A DNA stretch of 64,000 nucleotides from EA-27 sp964396265. GTDB lineage: Archaea > Thermoplasmatota > Thermoplasmata > RBG-16-68-12 > EA-27. Under the pieces are notes generated by a model. It saw nothing but the letters and a program-made list of their open reading frames with translations, was not told where the DNA came from and did not search any database. This document shows, in pieces, positions 1 through 8,380 of the stretch. Made by a program: the position numbers and the translations under genes. The stretch is from assembly GCA_964396265.1 (NCBI GenBank), contig CAYNEM010000010.1, forward strand, positions 1 through 64,000, written 5' to 3'. Position 1 is the first letter of the stretch. Every line of letters begins with the position of its first letter.

Positions 1-1362
1 GGCGTCGTCCCCCTCATGGAGTCCTACCGATTCCGCGACCTCGTCCGTGTGATCGTCGCCGCCAAACAGGGCCTGCGCCCGGACCGTCCCGTCCACCTGT
101 TCGGGGCCGGGCACCCGATGGTCTTCGGCCTGGCGGCGCTCCTCGGGTGCGACCTGTTCGACTCCGCGTCGTATCACAAATTCGCGCGCGACGGCCGCCT
201 GATGTTCGCGGACGGGACGCGCCACGTCGAGGACCTCGTCGAGATCCCCTGCGAATGCCCCGCGTGCTCCACCGCCAAACTCGAGGACCTGAAGACGAAC
301 GAGCGACTTCGTGCGGAGCACAATCTATACGCGAGCTTCGCCGAGCTGCGTCGCGTGCGTCAGGCGATCGCGGACGGACGGCTGTGGGAGCACGTCGAGC
401 GCAGATGCCGTGCGCATCCGGCGCTGCTCGAGGCGCTTCGCGAGCTCCGCCGCCACAACGAATTCCTCGAGCGATTCGAGCCCCTCAGCCGCCGCGGCGG
501 GTTCTTCTTCACGGGTCCGGAGACGCAGCACCGTCCGATCCTCCATCGCTACCGCCAGCGCGTCCAAGAACGATACCGCACGCCGAGACGACACCTCGTC
601 ATGTTCCCTGAGGGCGCGAGGCCGTATGCGACCGCGCACGCCGAACTCATCGCAAGAATCCTTGCGACGCACGACGTCCACTTCCTCGTGAAGTCCGTGT
701 GGGGACCCGTCCCCATCGAGCTCGACGAGATCCATCCGATCGGGCAGAGCGTCGTGCCGGACACGCTTGACGCGGAGTCCCTCGAGGCGCTGGAGGTGTT
801 CGCGCAGCACTTCCTCCGCGGCGCGGGATACGACCGAGGTGTCCTCTGGGCGGGTCCCGGGTCCCTCGAGGAATTGCCTCCAGACGGCCCGGGCTCGTTC
901 GACGTGGCAGCAGCGCGCCTTCGCGCAATCGCGGACTTCCAGTTCGGGCGCGGCGCGGCGGACGCACTCCTCAAGGGGAAGATCGAGACCGTCACCTCGA
1001 AGACGACGGGCAAGGTGCGGAACGTGATGCGCGACGGAGCGCACATCCTTTCCGTGCGCGCGGAGGACGGGTTCTACACCCTGAAGACGGAGGGCGCGAG
1101 GTTCCTCCACGCGGCTTTCACACGGCCGACACTGCGCGTCGTCGTGAAGTCCGACACCACGGAGTTCAACCGCCAGGGGAAGAACGTGATGGCGAAGTTC
1201 GTCGTCGAGTGCGATCCGGACCTGAGGCCGTTCGACGAGTGCCTCGTCGTGGACGAGTCCGACGCGCTGGCGGCGGTGGGCCGCACGATCATGAACCGCG
1301 AGGAGATGCTCGCGTTCGACCGCGGCGTCGCGGTCCGAGTTCGCGAGGGGATCCCCGCCTGA
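1..1362 (+). CDS. tgtA: Archaeosine tRNA-guanine transglycosylase, 3' part (5' end outside window)
   Basis: Exchanges guanine 15 of archaeal tRNAs for preQ0, the first step of archaeosine formation. The reading frame is open from base 1 and the first internal ATG is at 16, so the N-terminal part of the catalytic barrel is missing; complete relatives are well over 550 residues and 453 are visible here. Seen: the DLFDSASY segment of the TGT active-site region, then a C-x-C-x2-C cluster (CECPAC) about 30 residues later with a following His, which matches the family's zinc site. The last 120 or so residues look like the RNA-binding PUA domain of the archaeal enzyme. It ends in TGA directly against the convergent gene at 1363. 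Confidence 0.93.
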   Translation, partial: GVVPLMESYRFRDLVRVIVAAKQGLRPDRPVHLFGAGHPMVFGLAALLGCDLFDSASYHKFARDGRLMFADGTRHVEDLVEIPCECPACSTAKLEDLKTNERLRAEHNLYASFAELRRVRQAIADGRLWEHVERRCRAHPALLEALRELRRHNEFLERFEPLSRRGGFFFTGPETQHRPILHRYRQRVQERYRTPRRHLVMFPEGARPYATAHAELIARILATHDVHFLVKSVWGPVPIELDEIHPIGQSVVPDTLDAESLEALEVFAQHFLRGAGYDRGVLWAGPGSLEELPPDGPGSFDVAAARLRAIADFQFGRGAADALLKGKIETVTSKTTGKVRNVMRDGAHILSVRAEDGFYTLKTEGARFLHAAFTRPTLRVVVKSDTTEFNRQGKNVMAKFVVECDPDLRPFDECLVVDESDALAAVGRTIMNREEMLAFDRGVAVRVREGIPA

Positions 1363-1782
1363 TCACATGGGACGATGCGAGGCCGTCGCGAAGACCTCGC
1401 GCACGCGGTGGTGGGTCATGTACCAGAACGTGACGATGTTGAGCATGACCGACGCGAACCCGAGGGGGATCGTGAAGATGCCGAAGACGACCCCCGCCAG
1501 CGAGAGCGCTACGACGAGGAGGCGCGACCAGCCGCGGAGGCCCCACAGGCCCCAGGCCGCCGTGACGTGGACGCCTCCGACGACGAGGGCGATCACGACG
1601 AGGGCCTCCGTGTTGTTTTGGAACGAAGGGATGAGTGCCTGTGGCAGGTGTCTCCAGACGTACACGGCCCAGATGGCGATCGCGGGGATGCCGACGCCGA
1701 CGATGGCATAGTACACGGCGAGGAACGTGATTCCCCGGGGCCTACCACCCGAGATGATGTGCGCGGAACGCCGCCAGACCAA
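1363..1782 (-). CDS. Four-helix integral membrane protein, unknown function
   Basis: 139 residues with about four hydrophobic segments, a short Arg-rich start and a His-rich cytoplasmic tail. No catalytic motif is recognised. The chosen start is a TTG at 1782, because the only good ribosome site (GGTGATC, overlapping the stop of the preceding pcc1) lies just before it. The four-base gap to pcc1 suggests co-transcription and translational coupling. Its stop codon abuts the stop of tgtA on the other strand. Assignment to a named DUF would be a guess. Confidence 0.7.
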   Translation of the reverse strand: MVWRRSAHIISGGRPRGITFLAVYYAIVGVGIPAIAIWAVYVWRHLPQALIPSFQNNTEALVVIALVVGGVHVTAAWGLWGLRGWSRLLVVALSLAGVVFGIFTIPLGFASVMLNIVTFWYMTHHRVREVFATASHRPM

Positions 1783-1786
1783 ACGA

Positions 1787-2062
1787 TCACCCCCTGGCGG
1801 CGAGGACGGTCTTCTCCGCGACCGCGACGCACGCGAGGTAGTCCTCGACGGTGTGCAGCAATTTCATCGGCGACGCCCCATCCATCTCCGCGATCACGCA
1901 CGTGCCCCTCGCCTCGGCGCGGACGAACGACGCGTTATCGGGAGCGAGCGCACCGTGCACGGCGGCGGCGACGGCCTCATCCCCGTACTCGAGCTCGAGG
2001 ACACATCTCACGACGATTCCGCTCCTTCGTCCCCGGACGGCGCCGCCACCGGAGGGCCCCAC
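1787..2062 (-). CDS. pcc1: KEOPS complex subunit Pcc1
   Basis: Small dimerisation subunit of KEOPS, the complex that transfers threonylcarbamoyl to A37 of ANN-decoding tRNAs (t6A). 91 residues from the ATG at 2062. The family core starts at RCVLELEYGDEAVAAAV, followed by the LAPDN motif, a central strand and the SPMKLLHTVEDYL helix, in the order expected for Pcc1. The first 17 residues are Gly/Arg-rich and may not be translated: a GTG at 2011 gives a 75-residue protein starting at the first strand. It lies downstream of a tRNA-Gln gene on the same strand and upstream of a small membrane protein. The Sua5 partner of the pathway is at 60281-60901. Confidence 0.8.
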   Translation of the reverse strand: MGPSGGGAVRGRRSGIVVRCVLELEYGDEAVAAAVHGALAPDNASFVRAEARGTCVIAEMDGASPMKLLHTVEDYLACVAVAEKTVLAARG

Positions 2063-2099
2063 GACCCCCGTCTGCCGACTTCAACCTGCGGGTCGGGCA

Positions 2100-2171
2100 T
2101 AGCCCCGGGCAGATTCGAACTGCCGCCACCAGGTCCAAAGCCTGGGATCCTTGCCGCTGGACCACGGGGCT
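2100..2171 (-). tRNA. tRNA-Gln (anticodon TTG)
   Basis: The 72-base minus-strand sequence folds as a complete cloverleaf. The acceptor stem AGCCCCG pairs with CGGGGCT, the D stem is GTCC/GGAT, the anticodon stem CCAGG/CCTGG encloses loop CTTTGGA, and T stem GGCAG/CTGCC encloses loop TTCGAAT. Loop positions 34-36 are TTG, which reads CAA, so this is glutamine. The discriminator base is A. CCA is not encoded, and no intron is visible. Confidence 0.93.
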
Positions 2172-2196
2172 GCGCGCGGAAAAGGGGGCCCTTCTA

Positions 2197-3135
2197 TTAG
2201 GCCTCTTCTGGCGGCCGCGCGGTCGCGGTCATGGGGGCGGCCGGCGACGCGGGCTCGCGCGCCTCGCGGAAGCGGTCGAGGAAGTCGCCGAACATGTACG
2301 TGTACGCGAGGACGCCGAGGGATGGTACGAGCACAAGGTCGATTAGTCCGAGGGCGAGGGCGATCCGCAGCGTCGTGATCTCATGCTGCGCGAGGTTCGC
2401 GAGGATGGTCGGCGCGACGAGGATGATCCCGACGGCGGCGACGAAGTGGATCGCGGTCTCGAGGGGCCACAGGATCCGCCAGAAGGTCAGCGGCCGGCCC
2501 TTCAGCTCCCGGAGGAACCGCGACCCCCATCGGGCGCCCAGGAACAGGAAGAACGCGGCGACGATCCACAGCCCGAGCATGACCGCCGCCGCCCGCTGCA
2601 GGTCCGGAACCGGCACCCGATCGAAGTTCGCGCCGAACGGCGTCGGGTAGAACCGGATGATCAGCGCGAACGCGACGCGCCACGCGACTGTCACGAGGAG
2701 CCAGAGCAGGAGGAAGACGGAGGTGAACAACGCGGTCCCGGAGAGGGCCCGGAGCTTCGGGTCGATCCGAGCTTCCCCTCGGAGGGCCTTGGAATGCAGG
2801 AAGAAGGAGGTCGACAGGAGGGCGACGCCGACGAGATCGAAGAGCAACGTGACGCCGACGAACACGGCCGCGTACCCGAGCCAGGCAAGGGCCCCGCCAC
2901 GGTCGCCGGCGAACTCGCGTCCGAGGGCGATGAACGCCAAGACGCCGCCCATGACCATGGACGCGCTCTGCGCCGCCATCACCGCGGACCCGGCCATCCC
3001 GACGAGCGCGGATTCCCGTCGCTTCCGTCGCTCGCGCGTGGGCAGCGCGAACGTCGTCTTCCCGCACCGGGGGCACACGATCGCCGATCGCGGAAGCGCG
3101 GCCCCACAGTGGCGGCACGTCGGCGGCGCGGCCAT
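2197..3135 (-). CDS. Zinc-ribbon membrane protein, unknown function
   Basis: 312 residues. An N-terminal zinc ribbon (Cys 7, 10, 21 and 24 as CRHC and CPRC) and a basic linker are followed by about six hydrophobic helices and a Pro/Ala-rich tail. The ribbon should face the cytoplasm. Zinc-ribbon plus multi-helix proteins are common in archaea and mostly uncharacterised; I see no transporter or enzyme signature. A TATA-like GAAATACGG about 30-38 bases before the ATG suggests a nearly leaderless message. Its 3' end is 25 bases from the tRNA-Gln gene. Confidence 0.8.
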   Translation of the reverse strand: MAAPPTCRHCGAALPRSAIVCPRCGKTTFALPTRERRKRRESALVGMAGSAVMAAQSASMVMGGVLAFIALGREFAGDRGGALAWLGYAAVFVGVTLLFDLVGVALLSTSFFLHSKALRGEARIDPKLRALSGTALFTSVFLLLWLLVTVAWRVAFALIIRFYPTPFGANFDRVPVPDLQRAAAVMLGLWIVAAFFLFLGARWGSRFLRELKGRPLTFWRILWPLETAIHFVAAVGIILVAPTILANLAQHEITTLRIALALGLIDLVLVPSLGVLAYTYMFGDFLDRFREAREPASPAAPMTATARPPEEA

Positions 3136-3375
3136 CGTCCTCCCCGTGGACGACCCGCCGGACCGTATTTCATCCTTTGGGGGAGAAGTCCGCTAGCGGC
3201 GCATGTCTCGGGTCGGTCGAGCGGGGCGTGCTATTCCTCATCGCAAACCCGGAGAGAAAAAGGAGGCCGTTCGAGAGAAAAATCAGGAACGACCTCGTTG
3301 TGGAGGGATGCTTGTGCTTTGGGATTGGCGGCGGAGTTTATATCCCTTACGAGCGAAGGAGCAACGGAAGTCCGA
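3136..3375. other. Gene-free stretch with an unassigned TATA box
   Basis: Lies between the start of the zinc-ribbon membrane protein and the 3' end of the ABC permease. Besides the promoter of the 2197-3135 gene it holds a strong TATA-like TTTATATC at 3337-3344, with no open frame at the usual distance on either strand, and several A/T-rich runs (minus strand, about 3250-3290). No protein-coding frame with sensible composition was found. A small RNA on the minus strand, or a distal promoter for the 2197-3135 gene, are both possible. Confidence 0.4.
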
Positions 3376-4494
3376 TCACTCCCACCGGAACAGCTTCACC
3401 GCGAGCGCGAACACGGCGGCCGCGAAGAGCGCGAGGACGCCGAGGTCCACCGCGACCTCCCCGAACCCGCCGCCGTGGATCATGATCTGCCGCAGGGCGT
3501 CGGAGAAGTACGTGAGGGGCATGCTGTACGCGAGGACCTGGACGGCCTCCGGCAGGCGCTCGATGGGGATGAACACCCCGCCGAGGAAGAACATCGGGAA
3601 CGTGATGAGGCCCGTCAGGTTCTCCGCGCTGTCCGCGCTCTTCGAGACGGACGACACGAGGAACCCGAGGGAGATGAACACGACCGCGCCGAAGCCCGCG
3701 GCGACGATCAGTACGCCGATGTTGCCGACGATGTTCACGCCGAACGCGACGACCGCGAGCGTGAGGAGAAGGGCGGTCTGGATGAAGCTGATGAGCAGGG
3801 CGGGGACGATGCGGCCCGCGAGGATGTACGCGGCGCCCGCCGGCGTCGCGTGCAACCGCTTGAGGATCCTCTTCTCGCGCGAGGACACGATGAACAGGGC
3901 GAGCCCGTACACGCCGCTCTGCATGATCGCCATGGAGAGGATGCCGGGCGCGAGGAAGTCGATGTACTGGAGGTTCTGCGCCGCCACGGCTTCTCCGCTC
4001 ACGCGGAGCTGCGTCGGGCTCACGGTCCAGATTCGGAAGAAGTTTTCCGTGACCTCCTGGACCGCTTGGAGACCAACCTGACCGGACCCGATCTCGTCCA
4101 CGCCGTACCAGGCCGGCAGCGAGAGCGTCCCCGAGACATTGCCGCCCGTCTGGTTGTCCATGAAGTCGCCGAAGCCGGGCGGGATCACGAGGGCCACGTC
4201 CAGGTCCCCCGCCCCGACCGCCGATGACGCCGCGTCGCGCTCCGTGAAGTTCGACACGACAAAGGGCAGCGACTCGTTCGATAGGGTCGTCCACAGACGC
4301 GCGGACCATCCGGAATCGTCTTCGTCGACGATGCCGACTTTGAACTCCACGGGGTCCGTGCGGCCAAAGCCCAGCCCCAGCAAGCCCATGAAGATGATTG
4401 GGAACAGGAGCGCCCAGAACAGCGTGCCACGGTCGCGGAAGAACATCTTCAGGTTCGCGACGACCCATTGCGGAAATCCCAACGGGAGCCTCAT
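3376..4494 (-). CDS. ABC-2 type exporter permease
   Basis: 372 residues. One N-terminal transmembrane helix (about residues 22-41) is followed by a soluble external loop of about 140 residues and five or six C-terminal helices, the topology of ABC-2/YhgE-type drug and lipid exporters. The conserved FFLGGVFIP and MPLTYFSDALR segments of this family are near the C-terminus. The ATG at 4494 overlaps the stop of the ATPase gene (ATGA), so the two are translationally coupled and form one transporter. Substrate unknown; antibiotics, lipids or peptides are typical of the family. Confidence 0.9.
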   Translation of the reverse strand: MRLPLGFPQWVVANLKMFFRDRGTLFWALLFPIIFMGLLGLGFGRTDPVEFKVGIVDEDDSGWSARLWTTLSNESLPFVVSNFTERDAASSAVGAGDLDVALVIPPGFGDFMDNQTGGNVSGTLSLPAWYGVDEIGSGQVGLQAVQEVTENFFRIWTVSPTQLRVSGEAVAAQNLQYIDFLAPGILSMAIMQSGVYGLALFIVSSREKRILKRLHATPAGAAYILAGRIVPALLISFIQTALLLTLAVVAFGVNIVGNIGVLIVAAGFGAVVFISLGFLVSSVSKSADSAENLTGLITFPMFFLGGVFIPIERLPEAVQVLAYSMPLTYFSDALRQIMIHGGGFGEVAVDLGVLALFAAAVFALAVKLFRWE

Positions 4495-5402
4495 TCCCGG
4501 ATCCGCCTCCCGGTCAGCTGCAGGAAGACGTCCTCGAGGCTCGCGTTCCGGACCTTGAAATCCTCGACGCGCATCCCGCGCTGGCGTGCGAACTCGAACA
4601 CGGCGGGGAGCGTCACGTCGAGGTGGTGCGTGTACAGCGTGACCAGCCCGTTCTCCACGTTCATCCCCTCGACGCCCGAGAGCTTCTCGAAGGCCCCTGC
4701 GTCCCCGTTGGCGGCGAACTCCACCGCGTCGCGCTGCCCCGTGCTCCGGATGAGCTGCGAGGGCTTGTCGAGCGCGAGGAGCTTCCCGCGGTCCATCACG
4801 CCGACACGGTCGCACAGGCGTTCGGCCTCCTCCATGTAGTGCGTCGTGAGCATCACCGTCTTCCCGGCCTTGCGGAACTCCGCGATGACGTCCCAGAGGC
4901 TGCGACGCGCTTGAGGGTCCAGGCCCGTCGTGGGCTCGTCGAGGAACACGACCTTCGGGTCGTTCACGAGGGCGAGGGCGACCGCGAGCCGCTGCTTCTG
5001 GCCGCCGGACAGCTTCTCCGTCCAGACGTCGGCCTTCTCCTCGAGGTTCACGAGCTTGAGGAGGCGGTCCGCCGGCACACGCGTCGGGTACATCCCGGCG
5101 AACACCTCGAGGATCTCGCGCGCCGTGAGCCGCTCGAACATCGCGGTCGCCTGGAGCTGGACGCCGATGATCGCGCGCAGCTTGCGGCGGTGCTTGCGGA
5201 CGTCGATCCCCGCGACACGAATATCGCCGCCGTCGGCGCGCCGAAGGCCCTCGAGGATCTCCCACGTCGTCGTCTTGCCCGCGCCGTTCGGTCCGACGAG
5301 CCCGAAGATCTCGCCCTCCTGCACGGAGAACGAGATGCCGTCGACCGCACGGAGGTCCCCATAGGACTTCGTGAGATTCTGGACGGTGACCATGTCGGAC
5401 AA
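4491..5402 (-). CDS. ABC transporter ATP-binding protein (DrrA/CcmA type)
   Basis: 303 residues. Walker A GPNGAGKTT at 37-45, signature LSGGQ at 131-135, Walker B VVFLDEP at 151-157, D-loop GLD and switch His in TTHYMEEAE near 188. The C-terminal 80 residues match the DUF4162-type extension found in DrrA-like exporters. It powers the permease encoded immediately downstream. A TATA box at 5428-5435 is 26 bases from the ATG, so the message is probably leaderless; an in-frame ATG three codons later is also possible. Confidence 0.93.
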   Translation of the reverse strand: MSDMVTVQNLTKSYGDLRAVDGISFSVQEGEIFGLVGPNGAGKTTTWEILEGLRRADGGDIRVAGIDVRKHRRKLRAIIGVQLQATAMFERLTAREILEVFAGMYPTRVPADRLLKLVNLEEKADVWTEKLSGGQKQRLAVALALVNDPKVVFLDEPTTGLDPQARRSLWDVIAEFRKAGKTVMLTTHYMEEAERLCDRVGVMDRGKLLALDKPSQLIRSTGQRDAVEFAANGDAGAFEKLSGVEGMNVENGLVTLYTHHLDVTLPAVFEFARQRGMRVEDFKVRNASLEDVFLQLTGRRIRE

Positions 5403-5427
5403 GGCGCGCGGCGACGCCGGCGGCTCG

Positions 5428-5435
5428 CTATAAAG
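5428..5435 (-). promoter_or_regulatory. TATA box of the ABC exporter operon
   Basis: CTTTATAG on the minus strand, 26-33 bases before the ATG at 5402. This is the spacing expected for an archaeal leaderless transcript. The same bases read TATAAAG on the plus strand and could also serve the small gene at 5498. Confidence 0.65.
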
Positions 5436-5497
5436 TTGCGGTCAGGCGGGGGAAAAAGAGAGGAACTCGCTCCCTAAAAACCAGCGCCGCCATCCTT

Positions 5498-5803
5498 ATG
5501 AGGACCGAGGTCGCATCCATCCGCGTGGCGAAGGCGGCCTACACGGTCCAGTCCCTGAAGGCACGGAACAAGGCACGGGACAAGGCGACCAAGCTGCGAT
5601 GGGCCGCCCAGAGGGCGCGACTGAAGCTGTCAAGACTGGAACGCAAGGCGGTGAGCGTCCGCGAAAGGATCCGGCGCTACGAGGAGAAGGCGAACCGACT
5701 CAGCGACGAGGACGACGAAGCCCGCACGACGGACGACGAGTCCCCGACGAGACAATCCGCGGCCCGCACTGTCCCGGGGGAACGACCCCGCGGTCGCAGC
5801 TGA
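5498..5803 (+). CDS. Small, highly charged helical protein, unknown
   Basis: 101 residues, about a third Arg/Lys in the first 70. The pattern between residues 10 and 70 suggests one long helix or coiled coil; an acidic stretch (DEDDEARTTDDE) and a disordered tail follow. A nucleic-acid or ribosome-associated role would fit the charge but is only a guess. It is divergent from the ABC operon and 48 bases upstream of an O-methyltransferase. The composition could also come from a non-coding frame in GC-rich DNA. Confidence 0.5.
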   Translation: MRTEVASIRVAKAAYTVQSLKARNKARDKATKLRWAAQRARLKLSRLERKAVSVRERIRRYEEKANRLSDEDDEARTTDDESPTRQSAARTVPGERPRGRS

Positions 5804-5851
5804 GAGCCCAAGGCTTTTCTTGCCAGAGCGATTCGCGTCGCAGGGATTTAC

Positions 5852-6490
5852 ATGGGAGACATCACGCCGGACGCGGTCGAAGCGTACGTGGATGCACATC
5901 TGGCCGAGCGCGATGATGCGCTGGCGTCGGTTGAAAAGCAGGGCGCAAGGGAGAATTGGCCTATCGTTGGCCCCGCGGAAGGCACGCTCCTTCACCTGCT
6001 CGCGCGCCTCGTGAACGCGAAGCGTGCGCTCGAGCTCGGCACGGCGATCGGCTATTCGACGACGTGGATCGCACGAGGGCTGGCGGCGGGCGGAGAGCTC
6101 CTCACCGTGGAGCTCAACCCGGACACCGCCAAACTGGCGGGAGAGAACCTCCGGAGGACCGGCGTCGCGGACCGCGTGCGCATCCTCGTGGGAGACGCAC
6201 GCGTGATCCTGGAGGACCTCAAAGGACCATTCGACCTCGTGTTCAACGACATCGACAAGGTGGCGTACCCCGCCGTCCTCCCGCGGTGCGCAGACCTCGT
6301 CCGCGTCGGAGGCGTTCTCGTCACGGATAACGTCCTGTGGAGCGGCGCCGTCGCAGACCGGCGCGCACGCGACGCGGCGACCACGGCGATCCGCGCGTAC
6401 AACGACCGATTGGCGGCGGACCCGCGATTCCTCTCTTTGATCGTCTCCCTCCGCGACGGGGTTTCGGTCGCCCTGAAAGTGCGGAAATGA
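5852..6490 (+). CDS. SAM-dependent O-methyltransferase (catechol-OMT family)
   Basis: 212 residues. Motif I is ELGTAIGYSTTW, followed by an acidic residue at the end of the second strand (TVELNPDTA) for ribose binding, a GDA segment, and FNDIDKVAYP in place of the usual D-x-D-K metal/acceptor motif. The order and length match family-3 (caffeoyl-CoA/catechol-like) O-methyltransferases that use a divalent metal. The acceptor cannot be read from sequence. The gene appears monocistronic; the next gene has its own TATA box. Confidence 0.85.
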   Translation: MGDITPDAVEAYVDAHLAERDDALASVEKQGARENWPIVGPAEGTLLHLLARLVNAKRALELGTAIGYSTTWIARGLAAGGELLTVELNPDTAKLAGENLRRTGVADRVRILVGDARVILEDLKGPFDLVFNDIDKVAYPAVLPRCADLVRVGGVLVTDNVLWSGAVADRRARDAATTAIRAYNDRLAADPRFLSLIVSLRDGVSVALKVRK

Positions 6491-6538
6491 GGGCTGGACT
6501 CCCTCTCGATAATCGAAGTTGAATACCGGAGAGTCCTG

Positions 6539-6546
6539 TTTAAATA
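6539..6546 (+). promoter_or_regulatory. TATA box for the secreted protein gene at 6568
   Basis: TTTAAATA, 22-29 bases before the ATG at 6568. This spacing predicts a leaderless transcript and supports that start codon. Confidence 0.65.
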
Positions 6547-6567
6547 GCCCGGAGTCCGCAGGAGTCC

Positions 6568-6981
6568 ATGTTGGTGTCGAAAATGCGGACGCAGAGCGCC
6601 GGACTGCTCGCCCTTGCGGGCGTGGCATTCCTGATCCTGACCGCCATGCCCGGGACGGCCCGGGCAGGCGAGGCCGACGCCGCCGTAATGGACGCGAGTG
6701 AACGCTCGACGACGCCCGCCTCGGCATTCGAAGACACGGGCACCCCCGCGCCGCTCGTCACCCCCGCGCCGCCCGTGAACCCGGTGCCCATCCAGCCGAT
6801 CCCGTGGCCAATCGAGATGCCCGCGCTCCAGCCCGGCACCGCGTGGCCGACGTTCGGGCCCCTGCGGATGCAGACGGTCGACGTCACGCCCCAGGAGATC
6901 CTGCCCGAGCCGAGCGCGGACGGATCGACCTTGGACAAGAAGGGCGGGTACGAGATCCTGCCCGTCTACGAAATCGCTTGA
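6568..6981 (+). CDS. Small secreted Pro-rich protein, unknown
   Basis: 137 residues. A signal peptide (residues 1-33: Lys/Arg start, Leu/Ala core, cleavage near ARA-GEA) is followed by an acidic Ser/Thr segment, a Pro-rich block with P-x-P spacing (residues 50-95), and a short conserved-looking tail ending KGGYEILPVYEIA. It has no cysteines and no C-terminal anchor. A hairpin plus T-run follows the stop. I do not recognise the family; a structural or cell-wall-associated role is only suggested by composition. Confidence 0.75.
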   Translation: MLVSKMRTQSAGLLALAGVAFLILTAMPGTARAGEADAAVMDASERSTTPASAFEDTGTPAPLVTPAPPVNPVPIQPIPWPIEMPALQPGTAWPTFGPLRMQTVDVTPQEILPEPSADGSTLDKKGGYEILPVYEIA

Positions 6982-6996
6982 ACCCCTCCCCAACCT

Positions 6997-7030
6997 GGCC
7001 GCGCCTCGTGCGCGGCCCCCCTTTTCTTTT
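6997..7030 (+). terminator. Hairpin followed by C/T run
   Basis: GGCCGCGC and GCGCGGCC (6997-7004 and 7010-7017) form a perfect 8-base stem with loop CTCGT, followed by CCCC and TTTTCTTTT. It sits 16 bases after the stop of the secreted-protein gene. Archaea mainly terminate at T-runs, so the TTTTCTTTT tract may be the working part. Confidence 0.55.
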
Positions 7031-8371
7031 GTGTTGCCGACGAAAGGTATAGCTGTCCCCGCCGTTGTCCGCCCTGTGTCGGCTGAATCCGGGCGCAAGG
7101 AACACCTGTTCATCGAGACGGACGGGCAGGTCTACCTCGTCCGCGACCGTGGGCGATGGCGCTTCCCGCGCGCGTCCGAGGCGTTGCCGTTCCGCGTCGA
7201 GCCGGGGCGCACGATGGACTTCGGGTCCGAGGTCGTCCGCCGCGTGAAACCGAGGCTCTCGCATCATCCGGAGGACTGGTTCTCTCGGGACGACCTGTTC
7301 TCGCGCACGGACGTGGACCCTCTCGTCACGAAGGCCGTGTACATGACCATGGGACGACTGGTCGCGGAGGTCGTGGTCGTCCGTCGCGGCATGGTCCTCA
7401 TGGAGAAGGCTGCACGCGGGTTCTCGAAGGGGCACTGGAACCTTCCCGGGGGATTCCTCGAGTTTGGCGAGACACCGGTGGAGGGGGCGCGGCGCGAGAC
7501 GGAGGAGGAGCTGGGCGTCCCCCTGCGGATCGACGGCCTGGTGGACACGTACGTGTCCGGGTTCCCCGGCAAGCCGACGTTCACGTACGGATTCGTCTAC
7601 CACGGCACGCTCCTCTCCGACGCGTTCCGCCCGAAGGCCGATGAGGTCGAGGCCGTCGGCTGGTGGCCCGCGTGGCGGGCAATCGAGCTCACGCGCAACC
7701 CGTTCGCGAAGTGGGCCATTGCGGACGCGTACCGCCGCGGACTCGTGCCGGCCCTGCGCGTGCGCAGACACCGGGCCCCCAATCGGAAGCGCTCGGACGT
7801 GCCCGTGATCTTCCTCGACCGGGACGGGACGATCAATCGAGATCGGGAGGGCGCGATCCGGACGCCCGCACAATTCGCGTTTGGTCGAGGCGTGAAGGAG
7901 GCCCTGCAAACCCTTCAAGGGCTCGGGTATCGCCTGGCGGTGATCTCGAACCAGGACGCGGTCGCGTGGGGCTGGATCACGGAGCGCGACCTACGGAGGA
8001 TCCACGCGAAGCTCCTGGGCGAGCTCTCGCGATCGGGCGTTCTCGTCGAGAACGTGTACTACTGCCCTCACGAACTCGACGACGGATGCGCGTGCCGCAA
8101 GCCCAAGGCCGGCATGCTCCTGGCGGCTTGCAAGGATCTCGGCGTGTGTCCCCGGGACGCGTGGATGGTCGGCGACCGGACCGACGACGTGCTCGCTGGG
8201 AAGGCGATCGGCACGCTCACCGCGCTCGTCGGGGACGCGAAACGCAAGGACAGGAACGAGGACAGACCGGAGGATGCGGAACCAGACGTACGGGTGGACG
8301 ACCTGACGGCGTTCGCGAAGATCCTGATATCAGGAAGATTCTCGCCACCAGCGCGCCCCGCGTATGCCTGA
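7031..8371 (+). CDS. Nudix hydrolase fused to HisB/GmhB-type HAD phosphatase
   Basis: 446 residues in two catalytic domains. Residues 100-235 form a Nudix domain with an intact box at 141-163 (GX5E, RETEEELGV). Residues 257-430 form a HAD phosphatase with FLDRDGTIN (Asp 263 and 265) and a CPH...CACRKP zinc loop (Cys 345, His 347, Cys 353, Cys 355) as in histidinol-phosphate and heptose-bisphosphate phosphatases. Residues 20-90 are a small N-terminal module. The fusion implies a two-step dephosphorylation of a nucleotide-linked or sugar bisphosphate substrate, which I cannot name. The annotated start is a GTG at 7031; a second GTG at 7076, 23 bases after a weak TATAG, is also plausible. Confidence 0.85.
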   Translation: MLPTKGIAVPAVVRPVSAESGRKEHLFIETDGQVYLVRDRGRWRFPRASEALPFRVEPGRTMDFGSEVVRRVKPRLSHHPEDWFSRDDLFSRTDVDPLVTKAVYMTMGRLVAEVVVVRRGMVLMEKAARGFSKGHWNLPGGFLEFGETPVEGARRETEEELGVPLRIDGLVDTYVSGFPGKPTFTYGFVYHGTLLSDAFRPKADEVEAVGWWPAWRAIELTRNPFAKWAIADAYRRGLVPALRVRRHRAPNRKRSDVPVIFLDRDGTINRDREGAIRTPAQFAFGRGVKEALQTLQGLGYRLAVISNQDAVAWGWITERDLRRIHAKLLGELSRSGVLVENVYYCPHELDDGCACRKPKAGMLLAACKDLGVCPRDAWMVGDRTDDVLAGKAIGTLTALVGDAKRKDRNEDRPEDAEPDVRVDDLTAFAKILISGRFSPPARPAYA

Positions 8372-8380
8372 CTTGAACGC

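Noticed and set aside
2383..4227. 614-codon open frame on the plus strand across three genes
   Set aside because: It lies antisense to the zinc-ribbon membrane gene and the ABC permease, with a charged, low-complexity composition typical of the antisense of GC-rich hydrophobic genes. No start signal.
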